Part shown: positions 1 to 6,731 of the stretch, piece after piece
Layout of the letters: the number at the start of each line of letters is the position of its first letter
Position numbering within the stretch: position 1 is the stretch's first letter
Source of the DNA: Verrucomicrobia bacterium UBA2970
Lineage (GTDB): Bacteria > Verrucomicrobiota > Verrucomicrobiia > Limisphaerales > AAA164-E04
Assembly (NCBI GenBank): GCA_002348345.1
Contig: DEAY01000226.1
Location: 5,529 to 19,522 of the forward strand
Direction: 5' to 3'
DNA length: 13,994 nt
The notes under the pieces: model-generated
What the model saw: the letters and a program-made list of their open reading frames with translations, nothing else
Database searches by the model: none
Told to the model about the DNA's origin: nothing
Made by a program: the position numbers and the translations under genes

Positions 1-1
1 T

Positions 2-847
2 ATGGTCAAGATGACGGGCCCGGCCTTCGGCGGGATCGACCATCGGCTCACGGCCCTGAAGCTCGTCGAGTTCGGTCTCACCCGCGCCGCCATGTTCACC
101 TCCAATGGGGAAGTGGTGCAACCGGCCGAGGTTCTGCACAAGCGACCCATTCTCGTCGAACGGGGTTCCTTCCGGCCGCCCTCAAAGGTCCACCTGGACA
201 TGCTTCAATGCGCCCAAGCCCACTTCGTTCAGGAGCCACAGAACGAGGGTGAGGACCCTCTCGTGCTCCTCGAGATGAATATGAAACAGCTGGTCGGGAA
301 GGTCGGAGTGGATTCCCGAGATTTCCTCGACCGAGCCGATATCCTCGCCCCCTTTGGCCACCCGATTCTGATTTCGAACTATTACCGCTCCTACCGTCTG
401 GCCAGTTATCTCTTCCACTATACCAACAAAATGATCGGGCTGGTGATGGGCCTACCCAATCTTCAGGAGTTGTTCGAGGAAAAATACTACACCGACCTCT
501 CCGGAGGGATCCTGGAATCATTCGGCCGAATGTTCAAAAACGATCTCAAGGTCTACGTTTATCCCACTCGTCACAAAAAGACGGGTACCACGATCACCGC
601 TGAGACTCTTCACGTCGCCGATCACCTCCGTCACCTCTACCGACATCTGGCGGAGAACCGGCAGATCGAATCCCTCAGGGGCTACAATCAAGATTGCCTC
701 CAAATGAACCACCACGCCATTCGAGAAGGAATCCTCCGCGACAACGGGGAATGGGAAGCCCTAGTCCCACCCGACATCGTCGAAGCCATCAAGCTAAGGC
801 GTGCGTTTGGATTCGGAACGGAATCCAATCCTGACGCAGCTTCCTAG
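2..847 (+). CDS. Conserved protein of unclear function, 5'-truncated by the window edge
   Basis: The frame is open to the left edge, so the Met at base 2 is probably internal and only the C-terminal 281 residues are seen. No signal peptide or membrane helix is visible; it looks cytoplasmic. I recognise the blocks FGHPILISNYYRSYRLA (about residues 118-134), EEKYYTDLSGGILESFGR (about 159-176) and the following KNDLKVYVYP as typical of a protein family found in PVC bacteria. From memory, automated labels for this family vary (for example nicotinate-nucleotide adenylyltransferase or TonB-dependent receptor). Nothing in this C-terminal part supports a receptor: there is no beta-barrel pattern and no terminal aromatic residue. 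No nucleotide-binding motif is visible in the part present; a catalytic domain could lie upstream. It ends with TAG, 41 bp before the AEC permease on the same strand. Function is not established. Confidence 0.6.
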   Translation: MVKMTGPAFGGIDHRLTALKLVEFGLTRAAMFTSNGEVVQPAEVLHKRPILVERGSFRPPSKVHLDMLQCAQAHFVQEPQNEGEDPLVLLEMNMKQLVGKVGVDSRDFLDRADILAPFGHPILISNYYRSYRLASYLFHYTNKMIGLVMGLPNLQELFEEKYYTDLSGGILESFGRMFKNDLKVYVYPTRHKKTGTTITAETLHVADHLRHLYRHLAENRQIESLRGYNQDCLQMNHHAIREGILRDNGEWEALVPPDIVEAIKLRRAFGFGTESNPDAAS

Positions 848-888
848 ATGGACGCGGACGCGCTGCTCCCCGATCCACCCTGATCCCG

Positions 889-1833
889 ATGCCTCCCGAT
901 TTCCTGGCTTCCATTGGCTTGATCCTGCGGGACGTTTGTCTCCCGATCATCCTGGTCATTGCGCTCGGCCGCGGGTTCGATCGCCGATTCCGACTCGATC
1001 TTGAGACCCTCGTCAAACTCAACATCTACCTCTTCGTTCCCGCCTTCATTTTCGCACGGGTCACCCAATCGGAGGTCGGCACCGAAACGGGCCTCCGGAT
1101 TGTGGGATTCACCCTCCTGATGATTGGCAGCATGGCGATCATGAGTCTCCTCGTCGGCCGCCTGCGGCACTATCGTGTGGAGCAGAAGAAGAGCCTCTTA
1201 CTGACCACTATGTTCTACAATTGCGGGAACTTTGGCATCCCGCTGATGACGCTGGCTTTCCCATCCGAGGGCCCCGGGATCCAGGTCTTTGTCCTGATGA
1301 CAATGAACGTGGCCACCTTTTCCATCGGCCTACTGCTGGCCACCGCCCAATCCTGCCCACAAAGAGGGCTTCGATGGCAATTCGGCCCCGTCCTCAAACA
1401 GCCTTCACTTTACGCCATCGCCCTGGCTTGGCTATGCCAGTCGGCCGATGTTCCCGTCCAAGATTGGGTGATGGTTTGGAAACCCATCGAATTCCTGGCG
1501 GACGCCCTGGTCGGGGTGGCCCTCGTCACGCTGGGCGTCCAACTTTCCAAAACCAAACCGAGCCGTTGCTCAGGACCCCTCACCTGGGCTTTGAGCATTC
1601 GTCTCGTGGGCGGCCCCTTGCTCGCGCTTTTCTGGGTTCAGGTCTTTGGGTTTCCCCCCATCATCGCCGCGATTCTCATCCTTGGTGCCGCCGCGCCCAC
1701 CGCGGTCAATACCGCCCTCTTGGCTCACGAATTCAAGGCCGATAGCGACGCCGCTGCCGCCAGCGTCTTCTATTCCACACTGTTGAGCTTCATCCCGGTG
1801 GGGCTGATCTTGCTTGTCATCCGCCTAGGGTAG
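889..1833 (+). CDS. AEC-family (auxin efflux carrier-type) permease
   Basis: This is a 314-residue integral membrane protein with about ten hydrophobic helices in two halves, the layout of the AEC/Mem_trans family (PF03547), whose bacterial members export or exchange small organic acids. Helices are visible near residues 7-27, 43-60, 69-90, 103-120 and 130-150 in the first half, and near 165-180, 200-218, 228-245, 252-272 and 290-312 in the second. Family-typical stretches are FYNCGNFGIPLMTL (about 108-121), with the broken helix and Asn-Cys-Gly motif, and APTAVNTALLAHEF near 269-282. The ATG at 889 is the first good start and has no Shine-Dalgarno sequence. The gene follows the truncated gene by 41 bp and converges on the sulfatase-like gene, 31 bp stop to stop. 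The substrate cannot be read from the sequence. Confidence 0.9.
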   Translation: MPPDFLASIGLILRDVCLPIILVIALGRGFDRRFRLDLETLVKLNIYLFVPAFIFARVTQSEVGTETGLRIVGFTLLMIGSMAIMSLLVGRLRHYRVEQKKSLLLTTMFYNCGNFGIPLMTLAFPSEGPGIQVFVLMTMNVATFSIGLLLATAQSCPQRGLRWQFGPVLKQPSLYAIALAWLCQSADVPVQDWVMVWKPIEFLADALVGVALVTLGVQLSKTKPSRCSGPLTWALSIRLVGGPLLALFWVQVFGFPPIIAAILILGAAAPTAVNTALLAHEFKADSDAAAASVFYSTLLSFIPVGLILLVIRLG

Positions 1834-1864
1834 CCTCGAACCAGTCCGTCTGTCCTGCTCCGCG

Positions 1865-3271
1865 CTAATCCTTTTTCGGGTCGATCGGCGTCGGCCAATC
1901 AGGCGAGGGCCGGCGGGCCTCTCCCAGCATCCGCTCCAATCGTCTTAGGGTCCTTCGGTATCGACCCGAAACGTCCTTTGATTCGGTCGGATCCCTTCCC
2001 AAGTGGTAAAGCTCCGACGGCTCGTCCGGTCCCGACCTGATCAGTTTCCAATCCCCGCTGCGAAGCCCTTGGCCAAAGCCCCCGACCTCATGACGCTCCC
2101 AGTAGAGGAATTCATGACGGGTTTGTCGCCGCCCCAAAAAGGAGGGCGTCAGGGAAATCCCATCGCCGCGATCAAACTCGGCCAAGCCCATCAGGTTGGC
2201 GATGGTGGGAAAAAGGTCCCAGGCGGCACAGAGATGGGAACTGACCCGGCCCGCTTTGATTGTTCCAGGCCACCGCACCAGGAGCGGGACTCGGAGGCCG
2301 CCGTCGTAGAGGTCGCCTTGATGCCCCCGGTGTCCTCCCGTCGAGTTGAAAAACCGGGGATCAATTCCTTCCCGTGCATGCGGACCGGTGGCCCCCGTGA
2401 AGATCACCACCGTTCGACGTTCCAATTCAAGCCGTTGCAAGATGTCAAGAAGCCGCCCGACCTCCCGGTCCAAGCGATAGATCATCGCCCCCAATGTTTT
2501 CTGGACCTTCGGCCACCTCTCGTCCTTGTAGGGCTTGTCGGTGGGGGATTGAAGCGGAGCATCGGGCAAAGGATAAGCCAGGTACAAGAAAAACGGAGAC
2601 CCTCGGTGAATCGATACAAAATTGGTAGCCGCCTGCGTGAAGAGGTATGGGGCATATTGTTCCTGCCGCCCATCGGCGTTCTTCGCCCAAAACAGATTCG
2701 TTTGGTTGCGCCAAAGGGTCACCGGGTAGTGGTTGGTGGCGTCACTCTCACGAAGATAACCAAACCAATCATCAAATCCCTTCACCGTCGGCAGCCCGGT
2801 CGAACCCGGCCCGCCAAGCCCCCACTTCCCGAGAGCCGCCGTATGATATCCAGCCTTCTGGGCCAGGTCACCTAGAGTTTCGTCCATCGACGCCAATGCG
2901 AGTTCGCGATTGCCCCGGATTCGGGCATGACCGGTATGCTTTCCCGTGAGGAGACTCGCACGAGAAACCACCCCTTCGGTGCCCCCGGCATAGAAATTGG
3001 TGAAGCGCAACCCTTCCACGGCGAACCGATCCAGGCGAGGCGTTCGGAATTTGGCCTGCCCCGTCACGCCCAGATCCCCCCACCCGAGTGTCTCAGCCAC
3101 AATGAGAATCACATTCGGCCGCCCAATCTTATCCTCAGCAGCCAGTCCCAGGTCACCGATCAGTAGGAAAAACAGACCCGACCACCAGATCACGATTGAG
3201 GCCACAACCGCCCCTCCGCCCCCCTCTCTCCAGGCTTCCTGTTGAACCCCCGTCTCCCGCATCATCCGCAT
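1865..3271 (-). CDS. Exported sulfatase-fold protein with a degenerate active site (pseudo-sulfatase)
   Basis: The protein (468 residues from ATG 3271) is an alkaline-phosphatase-superfamily sulfatase by fold (PF00884). Conserved scaffold blocks include SRASLLTG, GKWGLGGPGSTG, GFDDWFGYL, a DREVGRLL helix, RFFNSTGG, DLYDGGLRVP, the WDLFPT block and the C-terminal ELYHL..DPTE strand. Residues about 20-45 form a signal peptide (hydrophobic IVIWWSGLFFLLIG, then GLAAED), so it is exported. The catalytic set is largely gone: the first metal pair Asp-Asp is Glu60-Thr61, the formylglycine Cys of CxPSR is Gly100 (GVVSR), the late His is Asp237, the second metal pair Asp-Asn is Ala294-Thr295, and the late Lys is Gln318. 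Arg104 and Lys149 remain. Sulfate hydrolysis is therefore unlikely; binding or a structural role is inference. I prefer ATG 3271, since GAGGAGAGG ends 3 nt before it and GGAG is 6 nt away; a GTG at 3286 is possible. miaE lies 27 bp upstream, so the pair is probably co-transcribed. Confidence 0.9.
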   Translation of the reverse strand: MRMMRETGVQQEAWREGGGGAVVASIVIWWSGLFFLLIGDLGLAAEDKIGRPNVILIVAETLGWGDLGVTGQAKFRTPRLDRFAVEGLRFTNFYAGGTEGVVSRASLLTGKHTGHARIRGNRELALASMDETLGDLAQKAGYHTAALGKWGLGGPGSTGLPTVKGFDDWFGYLRESDATNHYPVTLWRNQTNLFWAKNADGRQEQYAPYLFTQAATNFVSIHRGSPFFLYLAYPLPDAPLQSPTDKPYKDERWPKVQKTLGAMIYRLDREVGRLLDILQRLELERRTVVIFTGATGPHAREGIDPRFFNSTGGHRGHQGDLYDGGLRVPLLVRWPGTIKAGRVSSHLCAAWDLFPTIANLMGLAEFDRGDGISLTPSFLGRRQTRHEFLYWERHEVGGFGQGLRSGDWKLIRSGPDEPSELYHLGRDPTESKDVSGRYRRTLRRLERMLGEARRPSPDWPTPIDPKKD

Positions 3272-3298
3272 CAGCCTCTCCTCCACTCCAAGCCCTCT

Positions 3299-3865
3299 TC
3301 AATGCAACACAGCGCGGGGATTGGGCGTTTGCATGAGTTCAGCATCAAGATCCAGATAGTATTCAAGACGTCGCTCCGTTTCCCGTTCATTGATTTCCCT
3401 GGCCATCAGGAGGTATGCCGAATAGTGGTTTCCTTCCGACTCGACGAGACCGCCATAAAACTCGGCGAGTTCCGGGTCCGTCCCGGCGAAGCCCTCCGCC
3501 AGAAACTGGAACTTCTCACAACTTCGTCCCTCAATCAATGAACAGCAGAGCAAATGATCGATCACCTGTTCCTGGCGACCGGACCGTATCGATCGCATCA
3601 TGCCCGAGATCCATGGGCTCGGCATCGCTGGGCCAAAAGGAATCGACCGCTTCCGCAAAAGATTCATCACCAACTGAAAGTGTTCCAGCTCCTCGATGGC
3701 AATCGCGTTCAACTCTTCGACCCGATCATAAAGCTCCCGATAACGTTCCAGGGTCAGTGCGGTGGTCGCCGCCCGCCGTTCCAGGTGGGCATGATCGACC
3801 AAAACCGACGGCACATTCGTCTGGATTTTCTCAAACCAGTTCGACGCCACCTTCGCCCGCAACAT
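3299..3865 (-). CDS. miaE: tRNA-(ms2io6A)-hydroxylase
   Basis: MiaE is a ferritin-like diiron monooxygenase that hydroxylates the isopentenyl chain of ms2i6A at tRNA position 37, after MiaA and MiaB. The 188-residue product matches the family in length and in ligand pattern. Visible are DHAHLERRAATTAL with Glu29, EELEHF with the E59xxH62 pair, IEGRSCEKF with Glu112, and ESEGNHY with the E144xxH147 pair: two ExxH motifs plus two Glu, a complete carboxylate-bridged diiron site. It is cytoplasmic with no signal peptide. The reading frame opens at a GTG (3901), but ATG 3865 has AAAAGG exactly 6 nt upstream and gives an N-terminus of usual length; ATG 3871 has no spacing from that AGG. It is the first gene of a likely two-gene unit with the sulfatase-like gene. 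No miaA or miaB is in the window. Confidence 0.92.
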   Translation of the reverse strand: MLRAKVASNWFEKIQTNVPSVLVDHAHLERRAATTALTLERYRELYDRVEELNAIAIEELEHFQLVMNLLRKRSIPFGPAMPSPWISGMMRSIRSGRQEQVIDHLLCCSLIEGRSCEKFQFLAEGFAGTDPELAEFYGGLVESEGNHYSAYLLMAREINERETERRLEYYLDLDAELMQTPNPRAVLH

Positions 3866-3901
3866 CAGCATCCTTTTCAAATACCCTGCGGCATGAAACA
3901 C

Positions 3902-4233
3902 GCAAGCGAAACCTGATCAAATTCTCGGGACTCAGACACCTCCCGGTCTTCATCATTTGCTGTCAATTGAACCGGTTACCCTTGCCTTTCCCGTCGCCCG
4001 GGGAGGGCCTTTTCACCGTGGTGATCACACGATTCCGACCCAGTCCCACGAAGTCGGTTAGGTGAGACCGACGAAGGCAGGATCGCTCAATAAGAAGCCG
4101 TGCCCGCCTCAGGGGCTAGCAGACCCTCGAGCCTCAACCTTTTGGGCTCACCGGATTGGGTTTGCCATTCCCTTGCCCTTGACCGTAAAACTCTGGGTTT
4201 CGGGGAACGAATCCCCCCGATCAATTATCCAAC
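3902..4233 (+). other. Hairpin-rich intergenic region and leader of the DUF4159 gene
   Basis: About 330 bp without a gene between divergent miaE and the DUF4159 gene. Read on the plus strand it holds three clear stem-loops. The first is GTCGGT/ACCGAC (4053-4058 with 4067-4072, 8-nt loop). The second is GAGCC-t-CAA/TTG-GGCTC (4129-4149, 8 bp, one bulged T, CCTT loop). The third is TCGGGG/CCCCGA (4200-4205 with 4215-4220), ending 13 nt before the ATG; a shifted GGGGA/TCCCC pairing is also possible. On the minus strand a TTGACA (3966 to 3961) lies on the miaE side, but I see no convincing -10 at the right distance. I recognise no known riboswitch or ncRNA family here. The hairpins are seen directly; a regulatory role is inference. 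Confidence 0.35.
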
Positions 4234-5142
4234 ATGACCAAGCGGAGCCAGGGATTGATTTTAGGAAAAGGATGGCACGGGGCGGCTGCGATTGCGCTGA
4301 TCACTTTGATCGGTGTCGAAGCCCTGGCTCAGCCCTTCCGCAGGAATCCCGGAGGAAGCGACGGTCGGGGGGGTGGTTTGGGGCGAGAAAAACTCATTTC
4401 GGAAAGAGGACCGGCCTACCGCGCGGGCGTTCCCGAGTGGGACGTCACGGATACCTTTCGGGATGACATCTTCACTTTTGTCCGAATCATGTACCACTCC
4501 TCCTACGGAGGTGGTTGGAGGGTGGATCACCCGGCAGCCGATCTCAATTTCTCTTACCGACTCGAAGAGCTGACCTCAATGACCGTCGATCCCGAAGGCG
4601 AAATCCTAGACATTCTGGATGCCCGACTTTTTGACTATCCCTTCATCTTCATGATTGATCCGCGCAGCCTTCGACTCTCCCAGGCCGAAGCAGATCTCCT
4701 CCGCCGCTATCTTCTCAACGGCGGATTCCTCATGGTCGATGATTTTTGGGGAGAGCGCATGATGAAGCACTTCCTGGGCGAGATGAAAAAAGTCTTTCCC
4801 GGTCGGGACCCGGTCAAACTGGATCTCAGTCATCCGATCTTTCACTGCGTCTTTCCCCTCGACAAACCGCCGCAGGTTCCGAGCGAAGATTCCGCCCACC
4901 GAAACCGCGGCACCCGCTATGAATCCTGGGAAGATGAAATTTACGGCGAAACCCCGGCTCCCGCCAACTATCAGGCCATTCTCGATGATCAAGGACGCAT
5001 CATGATCCTCATGTGCCACAATACCGACCTCAGTGACGGCTGGGAAGAGGAGGGCGTCAGTCAGTGGTTTTTTTCCGCCTACTCGGAAAAGTATTCTTAC
5101 CCGATGGGGATCAATATCGTCTTCTACGCCCTCACCCACTGA
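4234..5142 (+). CDS. Exported DUF4159-domain protein
   Basis: The product has 302 residues. An N-terminal signal peptide (hydrophobic AAAIALITLIGVEALA at about 17-32, cleavage likely before QP) is followed by a short Gly/Arg-rich linker and then a DUF4159 domain (PF13709) from about residue 75 to the end. Diagnostic blocks are FTFVRIMYHSSYGGGW, ADLNFSYRLEELTSM, LFDYPFIFMIDP and RRYLLNGGFLMVDDFWGE, followed by HPIFHCVF. The fold resembles class I glutamine-amidotransferase-like domains; the enzymatic role is not known. In PVC bacteria such proteins often sit near MoxR ATPase, DUF58 and von Willebrand factor genes, which are absent here. The start is ATG 4234, the only good Met before the signal peptide. 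No Shine-Dalgarno sequence precedes it, and a hairpin ends 13 nt upstream. It converges on the dUTPase gene, 20 bp stop to stop, with no clear terminator between. Confidence 0.85.
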   Translation: MTKRSQGLILGKGWHGAAAIALITLIGVEALAQPFRRNPGGSDGRGGGLGREKLISERGPAYRAGVPEWDVTDTFRDDIFTFVRIMYHSSYGGGWRVDHPAADLNFSYRLEELTSMTVDPEGEILDILDARLFDYPFIFMIDPRSLRLSQAEADLLRRYLLNGGFLMVDDFWGERMMKHFLGEMKKVFPGRDPVKLDLSHPIFHCVFPLDKPPQVPSEDSAHRNRGTRYESWEDEIYGETPAPANYQAILDDQGRIMILMCHNTDLSDGWEEEGVSQWFFSAYSEKYSYPMGINIVFYALTH

Positions 5143-5162
5143 GGGCGATCGCGAACCGCCGC

Positions 5163-5543
5163 CTATATGTGACGGGAATCTTCCTCGTTCTTTTCCGAAT
5201 AGCCGGATTCCTGACGCTGGAAATTCACTTCATTCTTTTTCACGTAGGCCTCGAAGACATCATCCGCACTCATCCCAAGAGCCTGAGCGAGGCTGATTAA
5301 AAAGTGAAACAGATCGACCACCTCGACCCGGGCGTTCTGCTCATCGAGCTTCTGGTACTTGGCCCACCACTTCCATGGAACACTGTCGGTCAATTCGGCG
5401 ATTTCCTGAGACATCGCCCGACTATACTGGAGCACCCAATGCGTTTTCTCCTCGTCACTCAAATTACCTAATTTGACGCCAATTCTCTCGTTCAACGCCT
5501 GCTGCATTCGAAAGAGCTCCCGCAATTGATCAGGATTGTCCAT
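5163..5543 (-). CDS. dUTP diphosphatase, all-alpha dimeric type
   Basis: This 126-residue cytoplasmic protein belongs to the dimeric dUTPase family (PF08761, MazG-like all-alpha NTP pyrophosphohydrolases), which splits dUTP to dUMP and pyrophosphate, keeping uracil out of DNA and supplying dUMP for dTMP synthesis. The metal-binding signature ExxE...ExxD is complete: E47-IA-E50 and E74-VV-D77. The surrounding blocks ELTDSVPWKWWAK, VEVVDLFHFLISLA and KKNEVNFQRQESGY are typical of the family, including the Lys-Lys-Asn and final Gly-Tyr used in substrate binding. The frame extends upstream to 5579, but ATG 5543 starts directly at the family N-terminus and has GAGGG just upstream, so I use it. It is divergent from exbB, sharing a 110-bp intergenic region, and convergent with the DUF4159 gene. 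Confidence 0.93.
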   Translation of the reverse strand: MDNPDQLRELFRMQQALNERIGVKLGNLSDEEKTHWVLQYSRAMSQEIAELTDSVPWKWWAKYQKLDEQNARVEVVDLFHFLISLAQALGMSADDVFEAYVKKNEVNFQRQESGYSEKNEEDSRHI

Positions 5544-5617
5544 GGCCCTCAGGCTACCTCTGTTCGGTTTCCGCATCAATCTCTGGTCCCGATCCCTAGA
5601 TTCCCGGTCAACTAAAC

Positions 5618-5646
5618 TTGCCGGACGGAACGGCCCTGCCTATAAG
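5618..5646 (+). promoter_or_regulatory. Sigma-70-like promoter of the exbB operon, predicted leaderless
   Basis: A -35-like TTGCCG (5618-5623) and a -10-like TATAAG (5641-5646) are separated by exactly 17 bp. The exbB ATG at 5654 lies 7 nt after the -10 box, where transcription would normally start, and no Shine-Dalgarno sequence precedes it. Together these predict a leaderless mRNA. The boxes and spacing are seen directly; activity is inference. Confidence 0.5.
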
Positions 5647-5653
5647 TGGCCCG

Positions 5654-6277
5654 ATGCTGTTGCCCAAGTTGATTTCTCTCGGTGGCCCGGTCATGTGGCT
5701 CCTTTTAATCACCAGTGCAATGGCGATCACCGTCTTCATCGAACGCCTCCTTCACTACCACCGGGCTCAGATCAACTCGATGGAGTTCATCGAGGGTATC
5801 CGCAACGTGCTACGGCAAGCCAATGTCGTCGAAGCCATTTCCATCTGCGAGGCCACTCCCGGACCCGTGCCCCGTCTGGTCAAAGCAGCGATTCTGAGTC
5901 GAGACAGCGGCCGAGAGGGCGTCCGGGAGGCTTTGGAGGAAGCCGGTTTGATGGAGGTTCCCCGACTTGAGGAGAAACTCAATCTCCTCGCGACGATCGC
6001 CCAGATCGCACCCCTGATCGGCCTCTTCGGAACCACATTGGGGATGATCGATACCTTCAGCGTGGTTTCCGAGAATGGACTCTATTCCCAGGTTGAGGAC
6101 CTTGCCGGCGGCGTGTGGCGGGCCCTGATCTGCACGGCATCCGGTTTGGGCATCGCGATCCCTTGCTATGCCGCTTACAACTACCTCGTCAGCCGAGTCA
6201 ACTCGATTGTCCTCGATATGGAAAAAGCCTCCACGGAGATCGTGACGATCGTCTCGGCTACTCAACCCTCAAGCTAG
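5654..6277 (+). CDS. exbB: ExbB/TolQ/MotA-family proton channel protein
   Basis: This inner-membrane protein (207 residues) forms the stator-like pentamer that uses the proton gradient to drive TonB- or Tol-type envelope work with an ExbD/TolR partner. Three membrane segments are visible: about residues 8-29 (GGPVMWLLLITSAMAITVF), about 112-137 with PLIGLFGTTLGMIDTF, and about 154-180 with CTASGLGIAIPCYAAYNYL. The last two carry the conserved Thr residues that line the channel in ExbB/TolQ, and a cytoplasmic helical region separates them from the first. The reading frame could begin at TTG 5618, but that codon falls inside the likely -35 box; ATG 5654 gives a normal N-terminus. It is first of an operon: exbD starts 1 bp after its stop, so translation is probably coupled. 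Confidence 0.9.
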   Translation: MLLPKLISLGGPVMWLLLITSAMAITVFIERLLHYHRAQINSMEFIEGIRNVLRQANVVEAISICEATPGPVPRLVKAAILSRDSGREGVREALEEAGLMEVPRLEEKLNLLATIAQIAPLIGLFGTTLGMIDTFSVVSENGLYSQVEDLAGGVWRALICTASGLGIAIPCYAAYNYLVSRVNSIVLDMEKASTEIVTIVSATQPSS

Positions 6278-6278
6278 A

Positions 6279-6731
6279 GTGAAGTTTCCCCGCAACGCAA
6301 AAATCTTTCGAGGTCAGCTCGAGGTGGCGCCCTTTGCTTCGGTTTTCTTCCTTCTGACGATTTTCATGGTGTTCAGCTCGCTGCTGGTCTCTTCTCCGGG
6401 CGTTCAGATTGAGCTGCCAGAACTGGCCGGGACGGAAACCACCCAGATCACCCTCCCGAAGCTTGATATCGCGGTCAATGCAGATGGTAAGATCTTCTTT
6501 GAAAGCCAAATCGTTCCGACCGAGACGTTACCCGAGCGTCTCGCGTTCGCCGTCAGTCGTTTCGAAGGCAAAGCACCCAGTTTAGTCCTTCAAGCCGACA
6601 AAAACGCCGACCTGGAGACCCTTCTCCAAATCTGCCGCACGGCAGTTGAAGTGGGAGTCAAACAGACCGTCTGGATCGGTCGGGACAAACCCTTTCCCCC
6701 TCCTGCAGAAACCACGCCAGCCCAGGAATGA
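6279..6731 (+). CDS. exbD: ExbD/TolR-family protein lacking the usual membrane aspartate
   Basis: The 150-residue protein has ExbD/TolR layout: a short cytoplasmic N-terminus, one membrane helix (about residues 19-40, PFASVFFLLTIFMVF) and a periplasmic domain with the family pattern GVQIELPEL, LDIAVNADGKIFF, LVLQADKNADLETLL and a final VGVKQTVWIG strand. ExbD and TolR normally carry an essential Asp a few residues into the helix (pattern PxxDVxxxLLIFFM). Here that position is Ser21 (codon 6339-6341), and the nearest acidic residue is Glu15, just before the helix. This may be a subfamily trait rather than loss of function. The GTG start at 6279 follows the exbB stop by one base and has no Shine-Dalgarno sequence, consistent with coupled translation. 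Its stop overlaps the next ATG (ATGA). Confidence 0.85.
   Translation: MKFPRNAKIFRGQLEVAPFASVFFLLTIFMVFSSLLVSSPGVQIELPELAGTETTQITLPKLDIAVNADGKIFFESQIVPTETLPERLAFAVSRFEGKAPSLVLQADKNADLETLLQICRTAVEVGVKQTVWIGRDKPFPPPAETTPAQE

Noticed and set aside
2003..2875. 290-codon open frame on the plus strand, antisense to the sulfatase-like gene
   Set aside because: The predicted protein is Pro/Arg/Lys-rich without domains or hydrophobic core pattern, and the opposite strand encodes a clear sulfatase fold. It is a GC-driven shadow frame.
3272..3286. GTG start for the sulfatase-like gene
   Set aside because: ATG 3271 has GGAG at 6-nt spacing, and the GTG would put that Shine-Dalgarno sequence inside the gene. 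It remains possible.
5147..5154. GCGATCGC palindrome (HIP1-like)
   Set aside because: I noticed a single copy only, expected by chance in GC-rich DNA; HIP1 is meaningful only when highly repeated.
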